Positions 1-8,254 of a stretch of 24,925 nucleotides of DNA are shown here, piece by piece. The notes under the pieces are model-generated. The model did no database searches and had not been told where the DNA came from. It saw only the letters and a list, made by a program, of their open reading frames with translations. Numbering within the stretch: the stretch's first letter is position 1; the number at the start of each line of letters is the position of its first letter. Source of the stretch: Anaerolineaceae bacterium UBA6105. Lineage in GTDB: Bacteria; Chloroflexota; Anaerolineae; Anaerolineales; Anaerolineaceae. Both the position numbers and the translations under genes were made by a program. The DNA lies in the NCBI GenBank assembly GCA_002423495.1, contig DIWN01000078.1:1-24925 (forward strand), written 5' to 3'.

Positions 1-12
1 GGACATTTCTAT

Positions 13-444
13 CTAGCCTTGACATAAATCTAACTGGGATTTGTCTTGACAAAGAATATTCCAATTACATCCATGTGTAGCTTTTAAAATAAACTGATCG
101 GGTAAAAGATCAAAATCGATATCGTTTGCATCAGAAAATACACCATACAACTCATTTAGAATATGACTACCGACCTTATTGGATACATACTCCCGTACAG
201 CATACTTGTCTGCCAATTGTGTGTAAAGAGGATTACGATCATATAACTTCAACCATTGGATCTTTTCATTAAACCTTATCGGGTTATTAAGATCCAACTT
301 TTGATGGAGAGTTCGCCGAAACTTAGCAACACAATAAATCTTATCAAAAAACAATATCGAGGTTTTGCTCGCGAAATAAAGACTGATTTCCTCTATCATC
401 CGAAAAAAGTAATAAAATGATTTTTCCTTAAAATGCTTTATCAT
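13..444 (-). pseudogene. TupA-like ATP-grasp protein, truncated or frameshifted
   Basis: The 143-residue product resembles the N-terminal half of TupA-like ATP-grasp proteins, which sit in polysaccharide clusters beside glycosyltransferases. Signs are the NPIRFNEKIQWLKLYDRNPL block at about residues 54-73, then LADKYAVREYV, and the LPDQFILKATHG block near residues 114-125, where the family has its nucleotide-binding strands. The family is usually near 300 residues, so about half is missing. The frame ends at a TAG (15-13) straight after the DKSQLD stretch, where relatives continue, and one other frame stays open to the window edge. A frameshift or nonsense change is therefore likely, but the rest lies outside the window. 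The start has a GAGAGA element about 10 bases upstream. It is the most distal gene of the minus-strand operon seen here. The family call is fairly firm; the broken state is inference. Confidence 0.68.
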
Positions 445-570
445 AATAATTTTTCTCTCAAATGAAAATTACTAATGGATTTTTTTTCGATGCTGTGAAG
501 GAAAGGACTGCAATTTATAAAATCGGAAAGGTTAAAAAGCCTGATTTTCATTACTAAGGCAAGTAATGTC
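445..570. other. Short AT-rich intergenic spacer
   Basis: About 126 bases separate the first GT4 gene from the TupA-like gene. No ORF, convincing terminator or promoter is seen. It is one of only two gaps above 100 bases within the glycosyltransferase block, so it may mark a join between gene modules. Confidence 0.4.
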
Positions 571-1665
571 TTACCTCTTAACAATTTCTTCGTAAAGATT
601 GTATATTTTTTCCATCATCGCATCGATGGTAAAAAAGTCCTCTACCCGTTTTCGACCTGCCAGCCCCATTTTGGATCTTAGTTCTGTCGAGCCGAGCAAT
701 TCCAAGATCGCGTCTGCCAATGCATCCGCATTGTCTGGTGGAACCAGAAAGCCGGTCTCAGGTGTAACAATATCTGTGGGTCCCCACACATTGGTAGAAA
801 TCACAGGCTTTGCGCATGCCATCGATTCAATGATGGTCCGTCCAAACGGTTCTCGGCGACTGGGTATAACTGAAACATCAAAGTAAGGAATAATTTCGTA
901 ACTGTTCTGTACAAAACCGGTAAAAATTACATTTGATTCTAATCCAAGTTCCTTGACCAAAGATTTAAGCGAAAGGATGTACTGGTCAAATATTTTATCC
1001 TGATCATTTCCAACGATTAGAAATTTCGTGTTAACCTGCTTTTTTACTACCTGGGCAGCCGCCCTGATGAAAATATCCTGACCTTTTTCTGGAACCAAAC
1101 GCCCAATCAAGCCAACAATTTGAAATACTTCTTTAATGCCGTACTTGTCATCCAAAAATGGTTGAACAGGGAATTTATTTACATCAATCGCATTGTGTAT
1201 AACCACACCTTTATTACCGAGATTATGTTGATTTTGCCAGGAGGAGATGGCAATATTTGCAGCTGCTTGATTTATCAGAAACTTTGAACTTCTATCAAGC
1301 GTTATATCCCGATGATGAATGATCATTGGTGTTCTGGTTATTTTGGCTGGAAGCCAGGAATAATAAGCGTCTGAGCACTGATTGTTATGAACAATATCGA
1401 TCTTATTATGTTTGATAAAATGAACCAGGTCAGGAAGAGCAAAAGCTTTTAGAATGGGATGGAAAATGTTACCAGATTTTAACCGTAAATAAGGAGCCCC
1501 GATCTTTTCTAACGATTCAGTCAATTGACCCTCATAAATTGAGGCATAGAAAGGTTGAACTTTATTTCTGTCCAAGCAGCTAATAAGGTCAAAGATACTC
1601 CTCGAAGCACCAGCTTCAATACTTTTGATTGAAGATAAGTACAGGACGTTAATAGGACTCCTCAT
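571..1665 (-). CDS. Glycosyltransferase family 4 (GT-B fold)
   Basis: A 364-residue GT-B retaining glycosyltransferase, predicted to transfer a sugar from a nucleotide donor to a growing polysaccharide at the cytoplasmic membrane face. The N-terminal acceptor domain opens with INVLYLSSIKSIEAGAS. The C-terminal donor domain has GRLVPEKG at about residues 188-195 and the EX7E element (E272 and E280) in REPFGRTIIESMACAKPVIS, both typical of GT4. Length is normal for the family. It is preceded by a 108 bp gap after the neighbouring GT4 gene and followed by a 126 bp gap. The ATG at 1665 has only a weak GAGAGA upstream. Donor and acceptor sugars cannot be told from sequence. Confidence 0.9.
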   Translation of the reverse strand: MRSPINVLYLSSIKSIEAGASRSIFDLISCLDRNKVQPFYASIYEGQLTESLEKIGAPYLRLKSGNIFHPILKAFALPDLVHFIKHNKIDIVHNNQCSDAYYSWLPAKITRTPMIIHHRDITLDRSSKFLINQAAANIAISSWQNQHNLGNKGVVIHNAIDVNKFPVQPFLDDKYGIKEVFQIVGLIGRLVPEKGQDIFIRAAAQVVKKQVNTKFLIVGNDQDKIFDQYILSLKSLVKELGLESNVIFTGFVQNSYEIIPYFDVSVIPSRREPFGRTIIESMACAKPVISTNVWGPTDIVTPETGFLVPPDNADALADAILELLGSTELRSKMGLAGRKRVEDFFTIDAMMEKIYNLYEEIVKR

Positions 1666-1773
1666 AGTCGATAAATCTCTCAGTAGATCAGCTAAAATAA
1701 GTTGGTTTTGTGATTCTTGATTTATTCATCAAGATTTTAATTTACTTATGATCAAACCCTGACAACCAAGGAA

Positions 1774-2856
1774 TTATTTATTATCCATTTTCGACTTCAA
1801 AATACCATAACTCTCGCAGGTTTGTGATGCGAAGCGTTTGATGGAATTATCTGAAATTTTTTGAAAAGCATTTGTCCCTTTTTCTAAAGAATTCGAAATT
1901 AAAGACGATTGCATGACAGCTTTTAAAGAGTCCAGACTGCCTGGATCATAAAGCCACCCACAATCAGGTTCCAACAATTCCGGCAGACAGCCCATACGGG
2001 GTGCAATAACGGGTCTTGAAAAGGACATGGCAAGGATGGCAGATCCAGAGGTCAGGATTTTTGCAAACGGCAGCACAACGATATCGCTTGCGTTAAAAAA
2101 GTACTGTAAATCATCATCGGGGATGAAATAAAAGAATAATTTTATTCGCTTGTCGGATTCCGATAAAAATTGTAGATTTTCAGCATAAGCTTTTTGGGCA
2201 CCTGGATTACCCGCAATAACTAACACACAAGGCTCTTCTGTTAAACTCTTAAATGCATCAACCAACATTTCGATCCCTTTATTAGGACGAATACCTCCTA
2301 AGAACAAAAAGACACGATGGTTTTCTAAAATCCCCAAACGCTTTTGAGCGTCTTCTTTTGTGATTGCATTTGAATATTTTCCAATAAAATTTGGGTGGGA
2401 TACTACGTATATCCCACTACCTCTTCCATAACGAGCTTTAGCTTTTCGCCCAGCTTCTTTACAATGAACAATCACTCGCTCAGTTAGATTCACAGCGACC
2501 CAATGTCCCAAATAATCCACCCACGCTGGCTTAAGCGCATTTGTTGGTTCCAGGTTATGAAGGGTCAACACGGTTCTATATCCCAACAGGCGAGCCAAGA
2601 TCAGGTAAATCGTCAACCTGAGAACATATATCAAGCGCGCCCGGGTATGACTGCTGTTGCAGTACAACGATTGAAAATAATGGATATGAATGATATCGAT
2701 CAGCTTTCGATGCTTAAACAACCAGCCGATCTTATAGCATTCGGGTTCCTCAACAACTTCAACACCAGCATCTTTTAATCCGGAGGCGAGCATGGTCCAA
2801 TACGGATTGCCAGTCATCTGGGATAGCATAGGAAAAAAAACAACCTTGTTTCTCAT
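1774..2856 (-). CDS. Glycosyltransferase family 4-like protein
   Basis: A 360-residue GT-B protein. The acceptor half has TVLTLHNLEP near residues 95-104, a block common in one GT4 subgroup. The donor half has GGIRPNKG (about 187-194) and the SGSAILAMSFSRPVIAP region. The usual first glutamate of the EX7E motif is not evident there, so this is a divergent GT4, and its activity is less certain than that of its neighbours. A hydrophobic stretch at about residues 75-98 may associate with membrane. The gene starts 9 bases after the upstream GT4 stop, with GAGATGAAAGA before the ATG, which points to translational coupling. Substrate unknown. Confidence 0.85.
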   Translation of the reverse strand: MRNKVVFFPMLSQMTGNPYWTMLASGLKDAGVEVVEEPECYKIGWLFKHRKLIDIIHIHYFQSLYCNSSHTRARLIYVLRLTIYLILARLLGYRTVLTLHNLEPTNALKPAWVDYLGHWVAVNLTERVIVHCKEAGRKAKARYGRGSGIYVVSHPNFIGKYSNAITKEDAQKRLGILENHRVFLFLGGIRPNKGIEMLVDAFKSLTEEPCVLVIAGNPGAQKAYAENLQFLSESDKRIKLFFYFIPDDDLQYFFNASDIVVLPFAKILTSGSAILAMSFSRPVIAPRMGCLPELLEPDCGWLYDPGSLDSLKAVMQSSLISNSLEKGTNAFQKISDNSIKRFASQTCESYGILKSKMDNK

Positions 2857-2865
2857 TCTTTCATC

Positions 2866-4101
2866 TCAGTTGTCTTGTAAACACTTTCGCAAGTAAGTAT
2901 CGATTTGAGAAACATAGGTTTCCACAGAAAAGTTGTCCTCTACGTAATACCTGGCATTTTCAATGATCTCCAGATAGAAGGCTTGTTCAGTTTTAAGTTT
3001 CTCTATCCAATCTGCTGCTCCGATAAAATCCCCTTCATCCAAAATTAATCCCGTCTGGGCATGTTGCACGGATTCTTTTGAGCCTTCGTTGCCATAGGTG
3101 ATCACCAGGCATCCACTGGCCATCGCCTCAAGGGGAACCCTTGAAAACCCTGTCTTAAAGAAACTGGTGAAAAAGCAGATATCCGTCTGCAGGTAGATTG
3201 CGCTCAATTCTTGCTGGCTAACCATTGGGCGGAAATCGACCGAGCCGTTCAACTCCAAGTCATTGGTGATCTTCACCAGTTCGTTGTAATAGGCTTCGGA
3301 CTGCACTTCCCCAACAATCGTCAACTTTGCAGGGACCTTCCTTTTTCTGAGCTCGTCCACTAAAAGGATGCCATCTTTGCAGCCCTTTTGCTCCTTTATC
3401 CTGGCAGGGATCACGATGCTTACGGGGGAGCTGATCTTACTTCTTGCCTGAAATGGAAATCTGGAAATATCTATTCCAGAGTGGATTACAACTTCATCAC
3501 CCAATGGCACTTCCATCTTGCGGGCATGCTCCAAATTTGACTTGCTATTAAAGTAAACCTTCATTTGCACAGGCCAGTCCCAGTCCGATAAAATTCTGCC
3601 CCCGCTAATTAGATGAGCATATTTTTTTATACCTTGCTTTATGCAACGCTTGATGGCGCTGTCCTGCGCGTTTTTGAAGAAATACAACCCCCGTTTCTGC
3701 AACCTTGAGAGGTAGATCATCTCTGAACCGCCCTCATCGTGCATAATAGGGATTCCCAGTCTTGCCAAAAATGGCAGGATGGCATCCGACAGGTTTTGCA
3801 TATGCCATAAATAAATTAGATCGGGGCGAAAGCTCTCAATACTCTTTTCAATCTTCTTGAGATCTTTTGTGTCAGAGTGGATTCTACGAAACACATTGCC
3901 GCCAGATGACTTAAGGCTCAAAACACGAAGCACAGAAAAGGGCTCCTTTTCTTCAGAGGAAATCTTAGATGCAACTTGGTTTGTGATCATGCAGATTTCA
4001 TGTCCTTTTTGCCTTAGACCCTCAAGAACATCCTTGCATCTGAGAGAGTAACCACCTTGATGAAATGGAGGGTAAAAAGCTGTAATAACCAGTAGCTTCA
4101 T
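2866..4101 (-). CDS. Glycosyltransferase family 4
   Basis: GT-B glycosyltransferase of 411 residues from the ATG at 4101. The frame could open at a TTG at 4113, but MKLLVITAFYPPFHQGGYS is the canonical GT4 N-terminus, with the glycine-rich loop that contacts the acceptor or donor, so the ATG is preferred. The donor domain has VIPARIKEQKG at about residues 230-240 and TGFSRVPLEAMASGCLVITYG near 317-337, with E325 as the second glutamate of EX7E. It lies 9 bases upstream of the next GT4 gene and about 35 bases after the GT2 gene, within a tight operon. It should add one sugar to the exported polymer. Linkage cannot be predicted. Confidence 0.88.
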   Translation of the reverse strand: MKLLVITAFYPPFHQGGYSLRCKDVLEGLRQKGHEICMITNQVASKISSEEKEPFSVLRVLSLKSSGGNVFRRIHSDTKDLKKIEKSIESFRPDLIYLWHMQNLSDAILPFLARLGIPIMHDEGGSEMIYLSRLQKRGLYFFKNAQDSAIKRCIKQGIKKYAHLISGGRILSDWDWPVQMKVYFNSKSNLEHARKMEVPLGDEVVIHSGIDISRFPFQARSKISSPVSIVIPARIKEQKGCKDGILLVDELRKRKVPAKLTIVGEVQSEAYYNELVKITNDLELNGSVDFRPMVSQQELSAIYLQTDICFFTSFFKTGFSRVPLEAMASGCLVITYGNEGSKESVQHAQTGLILDEGDFIGAADWIEKLKTEQAFYLEIIENARYYVEDNFSVETYVSQIDTYLRKCLQDN

Positions 4102-4136
4102 ATTACTTAACAATACTCAAAACTTCCATTAAAGTA

Positions 4137-5108
4137 CTAAGTTAAATGAATCCACAATTTTTTAAACAATTGTTTATTCATAAATTTCTTAGGAAAAAAT
4201 AGAAAAAGCCTCAGAGCCATTGAAAACAACCAAATTTTTGAAAACTTAGGCGAAATAACTAGCATTTCTTCACTAATTATTCTAGCCTTTTCGTATTCTT
4301 TAATATCGAATAGTTGAATTAATAAAGGCCTAAAAACCTTTATTGTGAATAATGATTTTGTTTCTCTGTCAATCAAATTTTTATTTGAAAAGATAGTAGA
4401 TCCAATAGCCACAATTGAGTCAAATCGCTTAAGTGCTGCTCGATTTTCATTCACCTTTGATAAACGCTCAACACATTCATTCTCACGAACGTAGCATAAA
4501 ACTTCAGGCACATGGCAGATTTTTATTTTTTTAACACCTGCTCGATATTCATACTCACGGTCTTCCCACGACCAACCAGGAAACCAAGGACCAATTAGAT
4601 TGCTAGCATTTTTGGTCCACAAACATGCACTGGTGCTCCAAGGTCTACCATAAAAGAGAGTTGGTATGATTGAATCGAAAGACTGATCATTGCGACTACG
4701 AAGATTCTTAAGATCAATCTTCTCAGGATCTGAAAACAAAGCTGTTTTGCAATAGCACATACCTGCTTCTGGATGTGATTGGAGCGTTATCACCACTTTT
4801 TCGAAAAACTGAGGATGCCAAAGATCATCCGAATCAAGATAAGTTATGAAATCCCCAGTGGCTGCCTGCCTTCCGGTTTCCCGCGAAGCGCCAGGGCCTT
4901 TGTTCTCTTCATGCCGAATGACTTTTACTTCAAAACCTGGTCCCGACGAAACTTTTGGCGTAAAAAGTTCATCCGAAAGATCATCAACTATGATTAACTC
5001 AATTGGACGGTGTGTTTGTTCATAAACCGACTGGATCGACTCGTTTACCAGGTCAAAACGGTTATGAACAGGCATTATCACCGATACAAAGAAATTAAAA
5101 CTTTCCAT
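4137..5108 (-). CDS. Glycosyltransferase family 2 (GT-A fold)
   Basis: A 323-residue inverting GT-A glycosyltransferase. The N-terminal strand VSVIMPVHNR (residues 8-17), the VDD at 41-43 and the DXD-type DSDD at 92-95 (metal and nucleotide-sugar binding) are all present. WSWEDREYEYR further on supplies the ED motif with the likely catalytic base. The C-terminal 100 residues are Lys/Phe-rich and partly hydrophobic (LFSMALRLFLFFPKKF), which suggests peripheral membrane contact. It starts 16 bases after the preceding GT2 gene. The whole gene is AT-rich, unlike wzm and the first part of wzt. The sugar transferred is unknown. Confidence 0.9.
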   Translation of the reverse strand: MESFNFFVSVIMPVHNRFDLVNESIQSVYEQTHRPIELIIVDDLSDELFTPKVSSGPGFEVKVIRHEENKGPGASRETGRQAATGDFITYLDSDDLWHPQFFEKVVITLQSHPEAGMCYCKTALFSDPEKIDLKNLRSRNDQSFDSIIPTLFYGRPWSTSACLWTKNASNLIGPWFPGWSWEDREYEYRAGVKKIKICHVPEVLCYVRENECVERLSKVNENRAALKRFDSIVAIGSTIFSNKNLIDRETKSLFTIKVFRPLLIQLFDIKEYEKARIISEEMLVISPKFSKIWLFSMALRLFLFFPKKFMNKQLFKKLWIHLT

Positions 5109-5124
5109 GAACTTTATTCTGACA

Positions 5125-6111
5125 TCAATTCTTTTTTTGTCTAAATGCCTTCGTAATGTAAAATAGAGCTGCCCAAAACTCTTTGCTTATAAGTGCGCAT
5201 GGGTTGTTTTGCACACAATTTTTTAAGCAACGAAGACGTTCTTTCGGGGTATACCGAGAAGACTTAGATAATTTCAGCCAATGCTTGCTACTATTTTTCT
5301 TATAAGCCTTTATTGACTCATAATCTGACAAAATTTTCTTTCGCTCTCGATCATTCTCCTCATACCCAATTATCAAATTGTTCTGTGATTTCGCTTCAGC
5401 ATGAACTCGAAACGCTGTTAAATATTCTTTCAGTATAAGTGGTGGATTTTGTTTCGAAAAGCGAAGCAATAATTCAGTGTCCATTGCGATAAACAAATCC
5501 TCATTTATCGATCCAAAGTCGTCAAAAAGATCACGCGAGAAAAATGTAGAAACCTGCCTGATCTTATTAGTTGGAATTGTTGCCGCATCAATCCAGGATA
5601 AAAAAGAGGATTTCATCTCTCCAATGACCTTACTATTTTCGTCAATCACAAAAGCTTGACCAATTATCATTTTGACTTTTGGGCTGTTATTGAAAGATGA
5701 TGCTACCTTTTTAAAAGCATCCTCCAGGCAAATATCATCTGCATTCAGCCACAGAAGGATTTTACCTTTTGATACTTTAATTCCCTTGTTAATCGCATGG
5801 CTTTGACCGCGATCTGGCTCACTGACCCAATAAGTCAGCCAGGGCTCATACTTCTTGATGATCTCCACGCTGCCGTCAGTGGAGCCACCGTCAATAATGA
5901 TATATTCCAGGTTAGGGTAATTCTGCAACAATACCGAGCGGATAGTTTCTTCCAGGTAGTCAGCCTGGTTAAAGGAGGGTGTGACGATGCTGATCTTTGG
6001 CCAGGGCAAACCATCCGGCATTTTGGCAGGAAGTACTGAGCTGGCTTCGGTCCACGGCCAACCAGATTTACCTGAAAGTGGAAGCGGAAAATCTTGAGAG
6101 TCAGATTTCAT
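5125..6111 (-). CDS. Glycosyltransferase family 2 (GT-A fold)
   Basis: GT-A glycosyltransferase of 328 residues from the ATG at 6111. The longer open frame begins at 6159, but the ATG at 6111 overlaps the methyltransferase stop as ATGA and has AGAAGG five to six bases upstream, so it is clearly the better start. Motifs are PKISIVTPSFNQ (about 38-49), IDGGSTDG (73-80), SEPDRGQSHAINKG (97-110) and the DXD-type NADD (123-126). The proline- and tryptophan-containing leader before the first strand (SGKSGWPWTEA) is common in GT2 proteins of surface-polysaccharide clusters. It probably acts in the same chain-building pathway as the four other glycosyltransferases downstream. Specificity unknown. Confidence 0.9.
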   Translation of the reverse strand: MKSDSQDFPLPLSGKSGWPWTEASSVLPAKMPDGLPWPKISIVTPSFNQADYLEETIRSVLLQNYPNLEYIIIDGGSTDGSVEIIKKYEPWLTYWVSEPDRGQSHAINKGIKVSKGKILLWLNADDICLEDAFKKVASSFNNSPKVKMIIGQAFVIDENSKVIGEMKSSFLSWIDAATIPTNKIRQVSTFFSRDLFDDFGSINEDLFIAMDTELLLRFSKQNPPLILKEYLTAFRVHAEAKSQNNLIIGYEENDRERKKILSDYESIKAYKKNSSKHWLKLSKSSRYTPKERLRCLKNCVQNNPCALISKEFWAALFYITKAFRQKKN

Positions 6112-6959
6112 ATATCCTTCTTGTTTTGTTTTCCTCTCATGAAAACACTCGCATACCAACGAAGTGCCCTAATAAATTTTTCATCTCCTCCGTAGAATAA
6201 TGTCACAAATGAGTAAAAAATTTTGTGCATCCCTTTGCTTATTAATCTACTATTTGTTATAGATTGTCTAGCGGACCAATATGCCAATGAACTCTCAGGA
6301 ATTTGTCTGACATTAAAATTCTTGAGTCGCAAATACATACAACCTAAATAACTATCAAGAAGGTGACCTTTTACTGATGGGTTAGTATCATGAAATAAGA
6401 CGATTGCTTTATCGCTCAGTGCTGGAAGAATTTTGAAGAAATCGTTTACAACAAATTCGGCATCATGACAGGCATCAATGAATGCCAGGTCAACGCATTT
6501 TGGAGGAATATATTCTAAAATATTTAGGTTCTTTGTATTCTCATATATTTGTGTCACCCGATTTTCATAGCCATTATCCCGATATACCTTGCCAATTTCC
6601 TCTTTAGACAAAGTAAATGTGATAATACTTCCGTCAATCTGCTCTGGAAGAGCATTTACAGTAATCACTTGAGCTTCACTTTCGGAACATATGTTTGCAA
6701 CTGTGTTACCGTGTGCCGTACCCAGTTCAAGAATTGTGGAGGGATTTAGTTGTTTAATTAACGAGATTAGGATTGAATAATCTTTGAAGCAAGGGTCCCC
6801 AACAAAAGGTGGCAGGCAAATATTTGTCGATACCTTTGGCGTGTGCTCTCTAAAATTTTCGACAACCAGACCCATTTCTTCAACAGGTAACTGATAATTT
6901 TTCCAGAAGTTAGCCCAAATTACTTTTTGAATACTCATTTTTATTAATTCTTTTGTCAT
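6108..6959 (-). CDS. Class I SAM-dependent methyltransferase (Methyltransf_24-like)
   Basis: Probable O- or N-methyltransferase acting on the polysaccharide or a precursor. From the ATG at 6959 it has 283 residues. STILELGTAHGNT (about 74-86) is motif I for SAM binding, CVDLAFIDACHDAEFV is the acidic region with the DACHD element, and AIVLFHDTNPSVKG follows; this pattern fits the Methyltransf_24 family. A longer frame opens at 6977, but the ATG at 6959 overlaps the wzt stop as TAATG, the usual layout for coupling; a third candidate is the ATG at 6938. It overlaps the next GT2 gene by 4 bases. Being directly coupled to wzt, it could place a methyl group on the exported chain, but this is inference. 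Confidence 0.82.
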   Translation of the reverse strand: MTKELIKMSIQKVIWANFWKNYQLPVEEMGLVVENFREHTPKVSTNICLPPFVGDPCFKDYSILISLIKQLNPSTILELGTAHGNTVANICSESEAQVITVNALPEQIDGSIITFTLSKEEIGKVYRDNGYENRVTQIYENTKNLNILEYIPPKCVDLAFIDACHDAEFVVNDFFKILPALSDKAIVLFHDTNPSVKGHLLDSYLGCMYLRLKNFNVRQIPESSLAYWSARQSITNSRLISKGMHKIFYSFVTLFYGGDEKFIRALRWYASVFMRGKQNKKDI

Positions 6960-8242
6960 TAGGGAATCAGTTTCCAATCATGTGGTACAGCAATTAGTGA
7001 TCTCGTATTTTTTGGTGCAAGACCAGATTCAAACACATCCTTTGCTTCAATTGAAAATGTACCAAGATTCTCATTCCACCACAACCATTCTCTATTTGGG
7101 ACTGCGAGACCACATCCAAAAATGTAATCCCCACCAGTTAATGGAATATTACGAATAATACATTTTCCTTCTCCAAAACCTTCTTTTATGGTCATCGGAA
7201 TTTTTGAATCCGGCTGGGAAGATAAAAGAATAAGGGATTTTCCAAAATGATCACTAATTTTTATTACCAAGGAGCCATTTTTAATAGTTCGATTTGAGTA
7301 ATACTTAATGCTAAGGACTACATCATCCCAAGTAAAAACAAGATTCTTTGGTTTACCAGATAAATCTTCGATTTCAACTGATGTTACGTGTATATCATCA
7401 GATATTTCGTTGTTTTGAAAAATTACAGAGTGAGGCAAAACGTCTTGACCTCGAACAGGTATCTTTTTGAGATATTCATTTACAACATTTTCAATAGTCG
7501 AAGCTTTTGTTACTCTTCCATCTTGAAGCAAGATTCCATTTTGGCACAATTGCTCAACAGCAGCCATGTTATGACTGACAAACAGAACCGTGCGGCCTTC
7601 GGTGGCCACATCGCCCATCTTGCCCAGGCACTTCTTCTGGAACTCGGCATCCCCCACCGCCAGGACCTCATCCACGATCAGGATCTCGGGGTCCAGGTGG
7701 GCGGCCACGGCAAACGCCAGGCGCACATACATGCCGCTGGAGTAGCGCTTGACAGGCGTATCGATAAACTTTTCCACCCCGGAGAAATCCACAATTTCAT
7801 CAAATTTGCGCGTGACTTCCTCTTTTTTCATGCCCAGGATAGCGCCGTTGAGATAGACGTTTTCGCGCCCGGTCAGCTCGGGGTGGAAGCCGGTGCCGAC
7901 CTCCAGCAGGCTGCCGATGCGCCCCTTGACCTTGACCACGCCGCTGGTGGGGGCGGTGACTCGCGAGAGGATCTTGAGCAGCGTACTCTTGCCGGCGCCG
8001 TTGCGCCCGATGATGCCCAGCGCTTCGCCCTGCTGGACGGTGAACGAGACGTCGTCCAGCGCCAGGATGGTCTCGCCGATGCGCTCAAAAGCGTCTTTTT
8101 GACCGATGCGGGTGTAGGGGTCGGGTTGCTTGCGGACTCTCGCCCACCAGCGGTTGAGATCGCGGGAGATTGTGCCCGTGCCAATCACGCCCAGGTCGTA
8201 TTGTTTGGTGAGGTGTTCAACGGAAATAACGGGTTTAGTCAT
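6959..8242 (-). CDS. wzt: Polysaccharide ABC exporter ATPase with C-terminal substrate domain (Wzt)
   Basis: ATPase of a Wzm/Wzt-type exporter that moves undecaprenyl-linked polysaccharide across the membrane. It has 427 residues: an ABC domain with Walker A GRNGAGKST (79-87), signature YSSGMYVRL (167-175), Walker B ILIVDE (187-192) and the switch histidine in VSHNM (H224), then a roughly 170-residue beta-rich C-terminal domain of the Wzt_C type. In studied Wzt proteins that domain binds the chain end. The DNA is GC-rich from the start to about residue 228 and AT-rich after it, so the gene looks mosaic. A diverged copy of its first 79 codons lies at 10196-9957. No Shine-Dalgarno is visible; the ATG is 12 bases after the GT-C stop, so translation may rely on coupling. 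The partner permease is 11553-12419. Confidence 0.93.
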   Translation of the reverse strand: MTKPVISVEHLTKQYDLGVIGTGTISRDLNRWWARVRKQPDPYTRIGQKDAFERIGETILALDDVSFTVQQGEALGIIGRNGAGKSTLLKILSRVTAPTSGVVKVKGRIGSLLEVGTGFHPELTGRENVYLNGAILGMKKEEVTRKFDEIVDFSGVEKFIDTPVKRYSSGMYVRLAFAVAAHLDPEILIVDEVLAVGDAEFQKKCLGKMGDVATEGRTVLFVSHNMAAVEQLCQNGILLQDGRVTKASTIENVVNEYLKKIPVRGQDVLPHSVIFQNNEISDDIHVTSVEIEDLSGKPKNLVFTWDDVVLSIKYYSNRTIKNGSLVIKISDHFGKSLILLSSQPDSKIPMTIKEGFGEGKCIIRNIPLTGGDYIFGCGLAVPNREWLWWNENLGTFSIEAKDVFESGLAPKNTRSLIAVPHDWKLIP

Positions 8243-8254
8243 TGTTAATTTATT

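Noticed and set aside
7388..8248. A 286-codon open frame on the plus strand
   Set aside because: It lies wholly opposite wzt, which has full ABC motifs; the frame is open because of the GC-rich codon pattern of the ATPase part.
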